40,742 nucleotides of DNA from Saprospiraceae bacterium (GTDB taxonomy: Bacteria; Bacteroidota; Bacteroidia; Chitinophagales; Saprospiraceae). Shown one piece after another: positions 19,087-28,495 of the stretch. The stretch's first letter is position 1. The number at the start of each line of letters is the position of its first letter. The notes below the pieces were generated by a model that saw only the letters and a list, made by a program, of their open reading frames with translations, did not search any database and was not told the DNA's origin. The stretch is taken from positions 9,031-49,772 of the forward strand of contig JAHDIP010000011.1 in NCBI GenBank assembly GCA_020630735.1, written 5' to 3'. A program made the translations under genes and the position numbers.

Positions 19087-19106
19087 TATTTGTTTTAGCT
19101 TGTGTA

Positions 19107-19535
19107 TTAGTTTAAAACCATTTGGTGCCTACTCATCATTGCATTAAGATGAGGAATTATATTCTCATTAAATACCTTTTCAGATATTGGGCTTGTGAGG
19201 AAATCAGCAATAACAGGATTATTTTCAATTTCATTTGCTTCTAATAGTGGAAACGATTTCCCAGATAGGTAAATTACAGTTTCAGGATGGGCTAAATGAA
19301 ATTCTAGCCAAAAAGATTCGGCAAACTCCAAGCCATCCATTATATCCATATCTAGGTCTACTACGATAATATCAGGAAACTTTCTTCTTGCATTTTTTAG
19401 ATAAGTAAACGTTTGTATCGGGTTACTTTCTGCATGTAGTTCGATTGGTAATTGTTTAGACGAAATAATACGTTGAATATTCGTCAGGTTTTTGATCGAT
19501 TCGCCAAGGATAAGAAGTTGAACTGGATTTTTCAT
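19107..19535 (-). CDS. degenerate receiver-domain protein
   Basis: The product is 142 residues and aligns along its whole length with the receiver at 15360-15803. The phosphoacceptor position is kept (D60 in VVDLDMDIMDG), but the N-terminal acidic pair is replaced by G11-E12 (LILGES), the family's M-P after the aspartate reads M-D, and the conserved lysine is replaced by serine (DFLTSPIS instead of DFLEKPFS). Normal Mg-dependent phosphotransfer and lysine-mediated switching are therefore doubtful. It probably works as a phosphorylation-independent pseudo-receiver. It lies 288 bp downstream of the small kinase gene at 19824-20579, in the same kinase-then-receiver order as the other pair. Confidence 0.85.
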   Translation of the reverse strand: MKNPVQLLILGESIKNLTNIQRIISSKQLPIELHAESNPIQTFTYLKNARRKFPDIIVVDLDMDIMDGLEFAESFWLEFHLAHPETVIYLSGKSFPLLEANEIENNPVIADFLTSPISEKVFNENIIPHLNAMMSRHQMVLN

Positions 19536-19574
19536 AAGCCTACTATTTGGATTAAGATGATTAAGTCAATATGT

Positions 19575-19650
19575 TATACTGAAACCGAAATGATTAAAGC
19601 TACCGAAAATCAAATGATAGTAACGGATGATGATCTTTAAGCCGAATACT
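19575..19650. repeat. dispersed repeat family, copy 1 (short form)
   Basis: This stretch starts TATACTGAAACCGAAATG and runs to GATGATGATCTTTAAGCCGAATACT. It aligns almost end to end with 23269-23372, except that an 18-nt internal block present there is missing here. It sits in the gap between the small kinase and the degenerate receiver. Confidence 0.7.
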
Positions 19651-19823
19651 GCTAAGGATCATGTAAATAATAAATTGTAACGTTTTGGATAATTTATTTT
19701 TCGTTCAGTCGAGTCAAAAAACGCAAGAATCCTTCTGGCTTTCGAGTATTTTTGAGGAAGAATGGGTGGAAAAGAAATCCTCCAAGTTTTATAAGTTATT
19801 GTTTTCATGATCCTAAGTATAGT

Positions 19824-20579
19824 TTACACTGTATTAGGTAAATAGATAGTCACTTTGGTTCCTATTGATGGAGTACTTTCTAAGAGAATACTTCCTTTAT
19901 ATTGTTCAACTATTCCTTTTACAATACTTAACCCTACACCTAAGCCATCTCCTTCTAAACGATAAAAAGGAGTGAAAATGTCTTCAGCATATTGTTCTAG
20001 TGCAACTCCTTTTCCATTGTCTTGAATAGTGAAAATAATTTCTTTATGTGTTGATACTGTTTCGATGTTTATGGTTAACTCTTCATCGAGTTTTCTAAAT
20101 CTTAGTGCGTTGCCAACTAAATGAAATAGTAGCAAATAAAGTTGTTCTTTGTCGAGCTTAATTTTTTCAGCTTTGCTAAAATCAATTAAGAATTTTGGTT
20201 CTACTAAAGCGATTTTATCAAGAAGCGAAAGTTTTACTTCTCTAAACACGTCTTGAAAAATGAGTGCTTTTTGTTCTTTGTAAGATGTCGTATTGAGATC
20301 AATTAATTGAACTAAAGCCGAAAGACTTTTTTCCATTTGATCAACTGCAAACCCCATTCGTTTAATGGCTTCTTGCTTTTTGTTTTCGTCAGTATGTCTG
20401 TTTAATATCTGAGAAAAAGATTTGAAGATAAGTAATGGAGAACGTATATCATGAACTGCAGAATGAACGATATCATTGATTTCTTGATGCTTGGTTTTAG
20501 TATTGCTTTTAGCAATATTAACTGTTGAAAAATCAAGCTTAAAGTTCGATTCGTAAGTAATAGCTACACTTGTGTCCAT
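19824..20579 (-). CDS. small soluble histidine kinase
   Basis: The product is 251 residues with no membrane segment and no sensor domain beyond a short N-terminal stretch (about 1-32). HisKA carries H43 (SAVHDIRSPL). The HATPase domain (about 135-250) shows N-box HLVGNALRFR, G1 QDNGKGV and G2 GDGLGVGLSIV. The H-box closely resembles that of the large PAS kinase (GAAHDLRTPL), so the two are paralogues. Signal input must come from a partner, plausibly the helical protein encoded 21 bp upstream at 20601-21002. The adjacent receiver at 19107-19535 is degenerate, so this kinase may phosphorylate a receiver encoded elsewhere, for instance the intact one at 15360-15803. Confidence 0.9.
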   Translation of the reverse strand: MDTSVAITYESNFKLDFSTVNIAKSNTKTKHQEINDIVHSAVHDIRSPLLIFKSFSQILNRHTDENKKQEAIKRMGFAVDQMEKSLSALVQLIDLNTTSYKEQKALIFQDVFREVKLSLLDKIALVEPKFLIDFSKAEKIKLDKEQLYLLLFHLVGNALRFRKLDEELTINIETVSTHKEIIFTIQDNGKGVALEQYAEDIFTPFYRLEGDGLGVGLSIVKGIVEQYKGSILLESTPSIGTKVTIYLPNTV

Positions 20580-20600
20580 TGTTTTATTAGTTTGACAAAT

Positions 20601-21002
20601 TTAAGCAGAGATCAATTCTCTAGAGTGATTTTTGTCTTTTACCAAAGCCTCCAGCATCTCTTCAGAAAACTCTAAGTATTTGTTATTCGTTAAAAGGTCT
20701 AGTACCAAAAGCATATTACTTTCTCTAAGCCATGAACGAAGTATTTGCAGTAGTTTTATTTTTCGGTCGAGTGCATCTATATATTGTAACATATATTCAA
20801 AGTTTTGCAATATAGTATCTGATGCTGATTTATCACCTGATATTGATACCTTCCTTTTATTTTTTTCACAAGAACTTTTATAGCAAGTTTGAGCCTCAAA
20901 CTCTATTCGTTGAATATTAGAGTCTAATATGAAATAAACTTGCTCTATCATTTTCTTATTAGTACGGGGCTGTACTAAAGGAGGTTTTTTAGTCAATGTC
21001 AT
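20601..21002 (-). CDS. small helical protein of unknown function, first in kinase operon
   Basis: The product is 133 residues and I do not recognise a family. It is predicted to be largely alpha-helical, with heptad-like stretches such as YMLQYIDALDRKIKLLQILRSWLR (within residues about 70-93) and an acidic C-terminal helix FSEEMLEALVKD. There is no signal peptide, membrane segment or metal motif. It is followed by the small kinase after 21 bp and is preceded by a near-perfect promoter at 21218-21248. An internal start at residue 18 is possible. Context suggests a regulator or input module for the kinase. Confidence 0.65.
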   Translation of the reverse strand: MTLTKKPPLVQPRTNKKMIEQVYFILDSNIQRIEFEAQTCYKSSCEKNKRKVSISGDKSASDTILQNFEYMLQYIDALDRKIKLLQILRSWLRESNMLLVLDLLTNNKYLEFSEEMLEALVKDKNHSRELISA

Positions 21003-21217
21003 AGTGTTTCTAATTATAATCTGCTGAAAAATAGTTTCTCTTTCAAATACGTACGAAGTGTAGGCATTTGCTAAATGTTTAATGCAAGGCTAAGTTATTT
21101 TCTTTTGATAAAAGGGCTATGCTGTATTAAGAAGATACGTTACTTTCTGTAAGTTTGGTTTGTTGCTTTGAGAGCTGAGACAGCATGATAAGATGTTTCC
21201 TTAATTTTGTATAAGGA

Positions 21218-21248
21218 CAAATATATAAAAACATAACATATAAATCAA
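21218..21248 (-). promoter_or_regulatory. Bacteroidota-type promoter of the small kinase operon
   Basis: On the minus strand TTG (21248-21246), a 20-bp spacer and TATATTTG (21225-21218) fit the consensus perfectly. The start site would be near 21211, leaving about 208 nt of leader before the ATG at 21002. The remainder of the 400-bp divergent region (21003-21402) shows no gene. Confidence 0.5.
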
Positions 21249-21402
21249 GACATTAATATAATTTATTATTAATATTTAAAATCAAAATTTATAGATAGTT
21301 AATCGTTTAAGTATTTTTACTAGTTACTTAACACAAAGCAAGTTTTTTACTATATTGCAATGCTATTAATTATCAATTGATAAGCTGCAAACTTTAAGAA
21401 CT

Positions 21403-23268
21403 ATGAGTAAATTAACAATTCGAAGTGGTAAAGGAGAAATAAGACTCCTTAAAAGTAGCCGTTTAGTAGGCTTAAAATCTAAAGAATCTAAGCTAATCGA
21501 AAAAGATTATGTGCAAAAAGAAGTCTTCAAAAATCTAGGAGGTTTTAAAGTTGTACACCTTGAAGATAAAGGAAAAGATGTGAATGAACGCTTAGATGAA
21601 GTACGAGAATATAACGAAATTGAGCTGGGCACCCATGTTTATTTTGCTGAAGGTAGCAAAAGACCGATTGTAGCTACTGGCGAAATTTATATCATATTTC
21701 AAGATAAAACAAGCGTTGAAGAACAGCACTTAGTACTAGATGAATACAATCTTAAAATAGTCGAACGAAGAAACTCCAACACTGTAGTCGCAAAGGTGAC
21801 TAAAAATTCACCCAATCCCCTCAAAGTAGCCAACTACCTCCAGAATATTTCACTTGTTAAACTTGCGGAACCTGATATTGATACCTTTGTGGACGAATAT
21901 CTTTTTCAAGAGCCTAACGACGATTTATATCCGCACCAATGGCATTTAAAGAATGAAGGGTTTATAATAGACGCCAATTGGCCGATCAAAAAAGGAGCCG
22001 ATGCAAAAGTGATTGATGCTTGGAAACGAATTGGTAATACTGGTTCGAATGATATAGTGATAGCCGTAATCGATAATGGCTTTGACCTAACTCATCCAGA
22101 CTTAAAAGACAAATTATACAAACCTTTTGACCTTTGGAATCAGTCTTCAAACGTAGAACAGGGAGATTCCCGTTTTACGCATGGTACTCCCTGTGCAAGT
22201 GTTGCGTTGGCAGCCTCTAATGGCTCAGGAATAGTAGGTGCAGCGCCCAATGCTCGTTTTATGCCAGTTAGTGGTACATCCTACAGCCTCAAAGCAACAG
22301 AAAATATGTTTGACTACTGTATCAATAATGGAGCAGATGTCATAAGTTGTAGTTGGGGAACCACCGATCCTGCCTTTAACCTAAGTCCACTCAAAGAACA
22401 AGCTATTTCTAAAGCTGTAAGAGAAGGTAGAGGCGGCAAAGGTTGTGTTATCGTCTATGCGGTAGGAAATGATGATTTAGACTTTGTTAGTTTTTATTCT
22501 GCTCATCCAGATGTAATTGCTGTGGCTGCTTGTACAAGTAAAGATGAACATGCCGACTATTCCAATCGTGGTCGAGAAGTAACCATTTGTGCACCTTCTA
22601 ATGGTGATTGGCCGATTACGGCTGCTCGAGCATGGTGGGATGAAGGCGTTTCTTGGGAAACAGGTAACTATCGCTACTGGCGTGACGGAAAATCTAGAGG
22701 TAATCATTACAAACATTTTGGAGGTACCTCTAGTGCTTGCCCGTTAGTGGCTGGTATTTGTGCGCTCATTCTTTCCGTTAATCCAGATCTTACGGCAAAA
22801 CAAGTAAAAGAAGTATTACAGCGAACGGCTGACAAAATCGGCAGCCCTTCCGAATATGTCAATGGTCATTCGGTTAAGTATGGTTATGGTAGAATCAATG
22901 CTGATAGAGCTGTAGCTGAAGCTATTCGGCTAAAAGACGGCGGAGGCGATCCAGAACCAGAAGTAGAAAATAATGTAGCATCAGGTCGTGGACTCTTCCG
23001 TTTTAATGTAGTACGCCAAGCATCTAAGGGCTATGGTGTTCAGATAGGGGCTTTTGCAGAATATGGTAACGTACTCATCCAAGCCGAAAAATTGCAAAGT
23101 GCTTTTAATGCACCTGTTATTGTCAATATCAATGAGCTGAATGGAAAGACAGTGTATAAAATTGTTGTTGGTGATTTTTCAACTCGTTCTCAAGCAGTGG
23201 CTCTTCAACAAAAAATGAAAGATACTGGCGTAAAAGGATTTATTAGAAACTTGGAAGATATGGCTTAG
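21403..23268 (+). CDS. subtilisin-family serine protease with C-terminal SPOR domain
   Basis: The product is 621 residues. The N-terminal part (about 1-180) resembles a pro-domain-like region. The S8 catalytic domain (about 200-520) has D224 (IAVIDNGFDLTHPD), H260 (FTHGTPCAS), oxyanion N356 (VYAVGNDD) and S443 (GGTSSACPLVAG). After an acidic linker the C-terminus (about 540-621) is a SPOR domain (YGVQIGAFAEYGNVLIQAEKL, VYKIVVGDFSTRSQA), a fold that normally binds denuded peptidoglycan in the periplasm. No signal peptide or membrane anchor is visible at the N-terminus (MSKLTIRSGKGEIRLLK), so its location is puzzling. It stands alone on its strand, divergent from the kinase operon. Confidence 0.92.
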   Translation: MSKLTIRSGKGEIRLLKSSRLVGLKSKESKLIEKDYVQKEVFKNLGGFKVVHLEDKGKDVNERLDEVREYNEIELGTHVYFAEGSKRPIVATGEIYIIFQDKTSVEEQHLVLDEYNLKIVERRNSNTVVAKVTKNSPNPLKVANYLQNISLVKLAEPDIDTFVDEYLFQEPNDDLYPHQWHLKNEGFIIDANWPIKKGADAKVIDAWKRIGNTGSNDIVIAVIDNGFDLTHPDLKDKLYKPFDLWNQSSNVEQGDSRFTHGTPCASVALAASNGSGIVGAAPNARFMPVSGTSYSLKATENMFDYCINNGADVISCSWGTTDPAFNLSPLKEQAISKAVREGRGGKGCVIVYAVGNDDLDFVSFYSAHPDVIAVAACTSKDEHADYSNRGREVTICAPSNGDWPITAARAWWDEGVSWETGNYRYWRDGKSRGNHYKHFGGTSSACPLVAGICALILSVNPDLTAKQVKEVLQRTADKIGSPSEYVNGHSVKYGYGRINADRAVAEAIRLKDGGGDPEPEVENNVASGRGLFRFNVVRQASKGYGVQIGAFAEYGNVLIQAEKLQSAFNAPVIVNINELNGKTVYKIVVGDFSTRSQAVALQQKMKDTGVKGFIRNLEDMA

Positions 23269-23372
23269 TATACTGAAACCAAAGTGGTTTTGGGATTGTC
23301 AAACGATTAAAGCTACTGAGAATCAAAGGATAGCTACCAATGATGATCTTTAAACTAAATACCAGTAGGTAT
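23269..23372. repeat. dispersed repeat family, copy 2 (long form)
   Basis: It starts directly at the stop codon of the subtilase gene (TATACTGAAACCAAAGTG), contains the extra block GTTTTGGGATTGTCAAAC, then continues GATTAAAGCTAC and ends near AATGATGATCTTTAAACT. The flanks match copy 1 at 19575-19650. The rest of the 309-bp gap to 23577 is A/T-rich with no gene. Confidence 0.7.
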
Positions 23373-23577
23373 AAATGCCTTTTTTATGTAATAAAAATCT
23401 AAAAAAATCAGAACTTAATCATGCGTTTACGACGATCACTTAGAATTGTCTAAACGCTAAAATGTCCCAATAAACTAATTGTTCAATAAGGTACAACTCA
23501 TATAAAACTATTTATAAATAAACCATTACTTATAAACAGTTTTACATTAAAAAAAACGAAATAAATTTAAGTATTCA

Positions 23578-25626
23578 ATGAAACTACTGAAAACTATTTT
23601 TTTAGTTCTTATCACTTTTTCTTCATTAGATTTGATAAGAGCCCAAAATACTTCTCCTTTCTCTAGAACGTATATTGATACACTACCCAAACGATTTGAA
23701 TTAGATGTGTCAGAATTAAGAAATTACATTTATCAAGATATTCCAGACCCTTTACGGAAAGAATCTTTTCCTCGTAGAACGTATCGTTTTGCTGATTTGT
23801 CTTCTATCCAAATTTCTAACTTATTGTCAAGTGGTGTGGTGTACAACGATTGGCCTAAATTAGAAGATTATGTTAATAAAATTTTAGAAAAAGTAGTCCC
23901 TCCTGAATATAAAGGAAAAGAGTACCTACAAGTTTACGTAATGAAAAGAGGAGACTTTAATGCCTTTATGACACCATCGGGAATGATTTTTATTAATATC
24001 GGTTTGTTTGCTGATCTTGAAGATGAAGCGACCCTTGCAGGAATACTTGCTCATGAAATTGCCCATCACTATCTACGGCATTCTATGAATGAATATATAA
24101 AAGCTGAAAGAGGAGAATTTAAACCGAATATTTTTTTAAATAATAAAGATGCCCATAGTAATTTTTCGATCAAATCAGAACTTGAAGCAGACTCTTTGGC
24201 TTTCAAATGGGTTACTGATTCTGGATATACTACGAATGGTTTGTTCGAAGCGTTTAAAATAAATGAACGACACGAAGAGCAGTTATTAGCACAGTATCTA
24301 GACCTTTGGGAAATTACAGCGACTACGCACCCTACATCTGATGAACGATTAAGTAAGTTAGAAGCTTTCTCGTCAATATCTCCAGAAACGGAGGGTAAAG
24401 ATTTTATGGTCAGTAAAAAAGCATTTAGTGAATTTAAAAAACAAGCGAAATCGGAAATTCTAAAATACCTATTAATCAACTTCGATTATCTAGAGTGTAT
24501 AGAAAAAGCATTCGTATTCCACTTGTATGATCTTGAAAATCCAGCCTATGTTTATTATTTGATGGAGGCTATTAGAAAAGTAGGCTATTTGGATGCTAAA
24601 TTTTGGAGTAAAGACTTTATTACATTCACTTATTTAAAAGAAATAAAAACCAAAGAAGGTAGGAAGAAAGTGAGAATGGATGCTCATATATTTGAAGAAT
24701 TTCCAACCAAAATACTTGCTTTACCACCAGATGCGAAAGACAAGATTCAAGGTAAATTTTATTGGGAAGGAGAACCTAAATTTACAACGAATGAAGAAGC
24801 TTTTTCTTTCTTTGCTAAAGTTGGCAAATTATACAACAATCCTGAGTGCCTTTTATCTCAAGCTTTATCATATTCTTTTAATAAAGAAACCATGAAAAAG
24901 TATTTAGAAAAATACTTAGAGCATAAAAATATTGAAAATCGCGAATATGCTGAAAATCTTTTAAATGGTAGTCTTAAGTCAAACTTGAAAAATGAAAAAC
25001 TAACAGTCTTAAGTGGTTTTAATATTGTCGTAAAGCAAGGCAAAGAAGAAATTCCAATTCACGAAGATGCTATTTCTGATATTAAATATTTGAATAAAAG
25101 GATCGACGAAATTATTGCAAGCTTTGATAATCGAACATTAATTTTACTTTCAGATCTGAAATATTCAAAAATGAATGATTATTTATTGATGTCTGAACTG
25201 GAACGATTTTCTCTTATTTCTTTACTTGCTTATGGGCAACAAACCGATCTGTTTATATTCGACCCTAAATACTGGAAAATTCTAAATAGATTAGGAGTAA
25301 ATGAAATGGAGTTTATCAATTGCCAATACTACGACAATCGAAAAAAAGAATCCAAATTGGAACCTTATATAGAAGTGACCAATACTGATCTTAAGACATT
25401 GTTTTCGGAAGTAAAAAAGCATAGGTATTTTGAAGTATTGATTTCAAGTGTTAGAGCTATAGAAGATGTTAGCATGAAAACACTTTATTATGGTGGTGAA
25501 GAAAAACTAACTTATAATGCCTCTGCTAACGAACAAATATTTCAAATAATCAAAGATAAAATTCAACAAAAAGATATTGAAATTAAAGAATTTGATGATC
25601 AGATGAAAAAAAGAGATCAAAAATAA
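23578..25626 (+). CDS. secreted M48-family zinc metalloprotease
   Basis: The product is 682 residues with a signal peptide (about 1-22, ending LIRAQ). The M48 catalytic core occupies about 80-270: zinc site H159-E160-x-x-H163 (LAHEIAHHYLRHSM), upstream strand AFMTPSGMIFINIGLF and third ligand E203 (ELEADSLAFKW), then THPTSDERL. The C-terminal 400 residues are helical with no recognised domain, which is much longer than BepA/LoiP-type relatives. Periplasmic protein quality control is the likely role. About 120 bp separate it from the two-TM protein gene downstream. Confidence 0.88.
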   Translation: MKLLKTIFLVLITFSSLDLIRAQNTSPFSRTYIDTLPKRFELDVSELRNYIYQDIPDPLRKESFPRRTYRFADLSSIQISNLLSSGVVYNDWPKLEDYVNKILEKVVPPEYKGKEYLQVYVMKRGDFNAFMTPSGMIFINIGLFADLEDEATLAGILAHEIAHHYLRHSMNEYIKAERGEFKPNIFLNNKDAHSNFSIKSELEADSLAFKWVTDSGYTTNGLFEAFKINERHEEQLLAQYLDLWEITATTHPTSDERLSKLEAFSSISPETEGKDFMVSKKAFSEFKKQAKSEILKYLLINFDYLECIEKAFVFHLYDLENPAYVYYLMEAIRKVGYLDAKFWSKDFITFTYLKEIKTKEGRKKVRMDAHIFEEFPTKILALPPDAKDKIQGKFYWEGEPKFTTNEEAFSFFAKVGKLYNNPECLLSQALSYSFNKETMKKYLEKYLEHKNIENREYAENLLNGSLKSNLKNEKLTVLSGFNIVVKQGKEEIPIHEDAISDIKYLNKRIDEIIASFDNRTLILLSDLKYSKMNDYLLMSELERFSLISLLAYGQQTDLFIFDPKYWKILNRLGVNEMEFINCQYYDNRKKESKLEPYIEVTNTDLKTLFSEVKKHRYFEVLISSVRAIEDVSMKTLYYGGEEKLTYNASANEQIFQIIKDKIQQKDIEIKEFDDQMKKRDQK

Positions 25627-25746
25627 TGATTGCAGGCTTTATTGATATAAAGATAATTATCCATCTTTTTTTGCAGATTAATGCAAGATTAAGTAATTTG
25701 ATTAGGAAAAACAGTAATCCATATTTATCAACAACCAAATGAAATT

Positions 25747-26889
25747 ATGATCGGAGATAAAAAACTAGATGTCATAGAAGATGAGTATGGGCTGTCCATT
25801 CAGTTTTCTTGGTTTACTCCTATGGCCTATTTTCTTATTTTTTTCTGCATAGGATGGGATAGTTTTTTGTTATTTTGGTATACTTCTGCAGGAGGAGGTG
25901 ATGCACCTTGGATTGTATACGTCTTCCCATTAATCCATGTGGCAGTCGGCATTGGTCTTACATACTACACTTTATGTTTGATTTTTAACAAAACCCATAT
26001 TGATGTAGATGACAAGCATTTGTGGGTACATCATAGCCCCATCCCATGGTGGAAAGGTAATGTCGATCTTCCTGTTAATGATATTGATCAGATTTATGTG
26101 AAAGAAGAAAAAAAACAAGGGGAGGATGGTGCGAGTTACACCTACATATTACTTGCCAAACTGAAGGATGGTTCTACCGAAAAGCTGCTAGACATCGGAA
26201 TGACAGATAGTGAAAAGGTACTGCAATTAGAAGAGCTTATTGAAAACTATTTAGGAATTGAAGATTATCCTGTAAGAGGAGAATATGGACGACATAGGAC
26301 TGCACCAACAACTCAAGCAAAGCGAAGGCGACAAAAACGACGAATAAATGCTCCAAGCACATCTTTAATGAATAAACATACAGGTGATGAAGCTGCTTTA
26401 GACGGCACTTATTACCGCATACTACACGATAGTCAATACGACTGGAAAAACGGAAATTCTGATAAATTGCTGCAATTATCTGATGATGCAAACAATAGTC
26501 TTCTAATTTATATCCGACAAAATAAAGGTGTTTATGGATCTTACTTGGAAGAAAAGTTGAGTCTTTATCTGTCTAACGAAATTGCTTTTGATCAAACAAA
26601 ACCAGCTAATCAATTTTCGTTTCAGGACATACAATACCAATTACATGATTTCTCTGAAGGAGAAACCTTCCTAAGCGACCAACAAGCACCCATAGCGACT
26701 AAGCAATGGCTCTACCAATCTGTAAGCGGTCAGCAAAATATCCGAATCGTTAGCAATGATAATATGCTAACCTATTATAAAGGAGAGTCACAAAAAATGG
26801 ACGATCAATTTGATTTGGACGAAACACTCGATCTTAATAGACCAGAAAAACGTATCATTAATAATTGGGATGAAGAAGATTTAGTATAA
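25747..26889 (+). CDS. two-TM membrane protein with a PH-like cytoplasmic part, function unknown
   Basis: The product is 380 residues. Two hydrophobic segments (about 24-45 and 54-80) form an N-terminal hairpin. A beta-rich region follows (about 83-170; HIDVDDKHLWVHHSP, NDIDQIYVKEEKK, YILLAKLKDGS), the arrangement of small bacterial PH-like or DUF-type membrane proteins. A basic linker (RRRQKRRI) leads to a C-terminal domain (about 205-375) that I do not recognise; it has FDLDETLDLNRPEK near its end. There is no signal peptide. Neighbours are the M48 protease and the DUF937/OmpA-like protein, hinting at an envelope role. Confidence 0.7.
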   Translation: MIGDKKLDVIEDEYGLSIQFSWFTPMAYFLIFFCIGWDSFLLFWYTSAGGGDAPWIVYVFPLIHVAVGIGLTYYTLCLIFNKTHIDVDDKHLWVHHSPIPWWKGNVDLPVNDIDQIYVKEEKKQGEDGASYTYILLAKLKDGSTEKLLDIGMTDSEKVLQLEELIENYLGIEDYPVRGEYGRHRTAPTTQAKRRRQKRRINAPSTSLMNKHTGDEAALDGTYYRILHDSQYDWKNGNSDKLLQLSDDANNSLLIYIRQNKGVYGSYLEEKLSLYLSNEIAFDQTKPANQFSFQDIQYQLHDFSEGETFLSDQQAPIATKQWLYQSVSGQQNIRIVSNDNMLTYYKGESQKMDDQFDLDETLDLNRPEKRIINNWDEEDLV

Positions 26890-27005
26890 ATAAAATCTTT
26901 AATGTTTTGTTAAAAGTGTGACATTAGTTTTTTTTATACGTATAAATAAGAGTATAACATATAATCGAAAGATTTTATCTGTGTAATCTTAAAAATCAAA
27001 ACAAA

Positions 27006-28460
27006 ATGGCAGTAAAGCTTTTAAATTTCGTCAAAGATCAATTTTCTTCTAAGGCGATAGAAAGTATTGGCTCTATAATTGGAGAAAATTCTAGCGTCAC
27101 AAAATCAGCTATTCATTCAGCACTACCTACTCTGCTTAAAGGAGTAATCAACAGAGGAAATACTGAAGCAAAAGCTAAAGGACTCAAAAAATTCATCTCT
27201 GACGAAAAAATGGGAGGTGATTTGATGGCTTCTATACTAGGCACAAATACACCATCTAATAAAGACGCCTTCATGAAAAAAGGTGCAGGTGTAGTTGACT
27301 TCTTATTTGGCGGTGATAAAAAAGATATGCTTGGCGTTATTAGCAGAGCTGTTGGTCTAGGAGGAAGTAAAAGTAGTATGCTAACTAGTGCTATGGCACC
27401 TTTAGTAATGAACTCTGTATCTAAATTTTTGAGCAAACAGAATTTTTCAGATGCACAACTAGCTACTTACTTAGACGGGCAACGTAGCCACCTTACTAGT
27501 GGTCATGTAGAAAAAAAAGCTACTCCACCTCCACCACCTCCTAAAAGAGAACCTGTAGCAACGCCAGCAGAAAAAAAATCTGGTCCAGGTATGCTAATGT
27601 GGTTATTGCCATTAGCTTTATTAGGACTTGGGGCTTGGTTTTTCCTAGGACGTAGTTCTGGAACAAGTACAACAGATACAACGACAAGTACGACGACAAC
27701 AACTACAACACCAGATAGAACAGCTACAAGTGCATCAACTACTTCAACAACGACGACAAGCGCTACAGATGCTGTTAATCAAACAACAACTGCAGCTACC
27801 AATGCAGCAGGAGCAGCAACTAGTGCAGCAACTTCAGCAGTAAACTCTGCAACGGACGCAGCTAGCAATGCAGCTGATAAAGTAGCATCAACAGCATCTG
27901 ATTTGATCGACGGTATTACCCTTGATGCAAGTGGTAATCTTGTAGATGCAAGTGGAAAAATTATTGCTAAAGCTGGTGAGTTCCAAGAAAAAGATGGCTA
28001 CTATGTTGATAAAGATGGTAAGCGTATTGGCTTATTGAAAAAAATCGGAAAAGCAATTGATGGCGCAGCTACTAAAACGGCAGCAGCGTTCAATAAAGTT
28101 TTTACAGACATTTTCAAGTCTAAAGAAAAAGTAGGTTCTACTTACGGTTTATCAAAAATTGTTTTCGATGATAAATCACATAAAATTACCGATTTCTCAA
28201 AAGCAGAAGTAGAAGGTTTGGCAACTGCATTAAAGGCAATGCCTAAAGCTGAAATAGAAGTACAAGTATATTCTACTGATGGTAAAAATACTAAAGAGAA
28301 TGAAAAGTTTACCAAATTAAGAGCAGAAGTAGTACACGATATGCTTGTTACTTTAGGTGTAGATAAAAAGCAAATCTCATTTAAAGGAATGGGTAAATCT
28401 AATGCAGCTAAAGCAGCAAGTGAAAAAGTGGAGATTATGGTAAAACAAGTTGTTGACTAG
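27006..28460 (+). CDS. DUF937-like/OmpA-like envelope protein
   Basis: The product is 484 residues. The N-terminal 165 residues look like DUF937 (helical, SAIHSALPTLLKGVINRG, MAPLVMNSVSKFLSKQ). Then come a proline run (about 174-179), a single transmembrane helix (about 196-215, MLMWLLPLALLGLGAWFFLG), a Thr/Ala-rich low-complexity linker (about 217-300), a short repeat LDASGNLVDASGKII, and an OmpA-like C-terminus (about 375-484) with VQVYSTDGKNTKENEKFTKL and VTLGVDKKQISFKGMG. The layout suggests an inner-membrane protein with a cytoplasmic head and a periplasmic tail that could contact peptidoglycan. A good terminator follows at 28496-28532. Confidence 0.8.
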   Translation: MAVKLLNFVKDQFSSKAIESIGSIIGENSSVTKSAIHSALPTLLKGVINRGNTEAKAKGLKKFISDEKMGGDLMASILGTNTPSNKDAFMKKGAGVVDFLFGGDKKDMLGVISRAVGLGGSKSSMLTSAMAPLVMNSVSKFLSKQNFSDAQLATYLDGQRSHLTSGHVEKKATPPPPPPKREPVATPAEKKSGPGMLMWLLPLALLGLGAWFFLGRSSGTSTTDTTTSTTTTTTTPDRTATSASTTSTTTTSATDAVNQTTTAATNAAGAATSAATSAVNSATDAASNAADKVASTASDLIDGITLDASGNLVDASGKIIAKAGEFQEKDGYYVDKDGKRIGLLKKIGKAIDGAATKTAAAFNKVFTDIFKSKEKVGSTYGLSKIVFDDKSHKITDFSKAEVEGLATALKAMPKAEIEVQVYSTDGKNTKENEKFTKLRAEVVHDMLVTLGVDKKQISFKGMGKSNAAKAASEKVEIMVKQVVD

Positions 28461-28495
28461 TTATAACTAAAGTAATTAACAATACATAGCTTTCT

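Noticed and set aside
27660-27800. Microsatellite-like ACA/ACG stretch.
   Set aside because: It encodes the Thr-rich linker of the DUF937/OmpA-like protein. The codons are mixed and the frame is intact, so slippage is possible but no phase-variation signature is seen.
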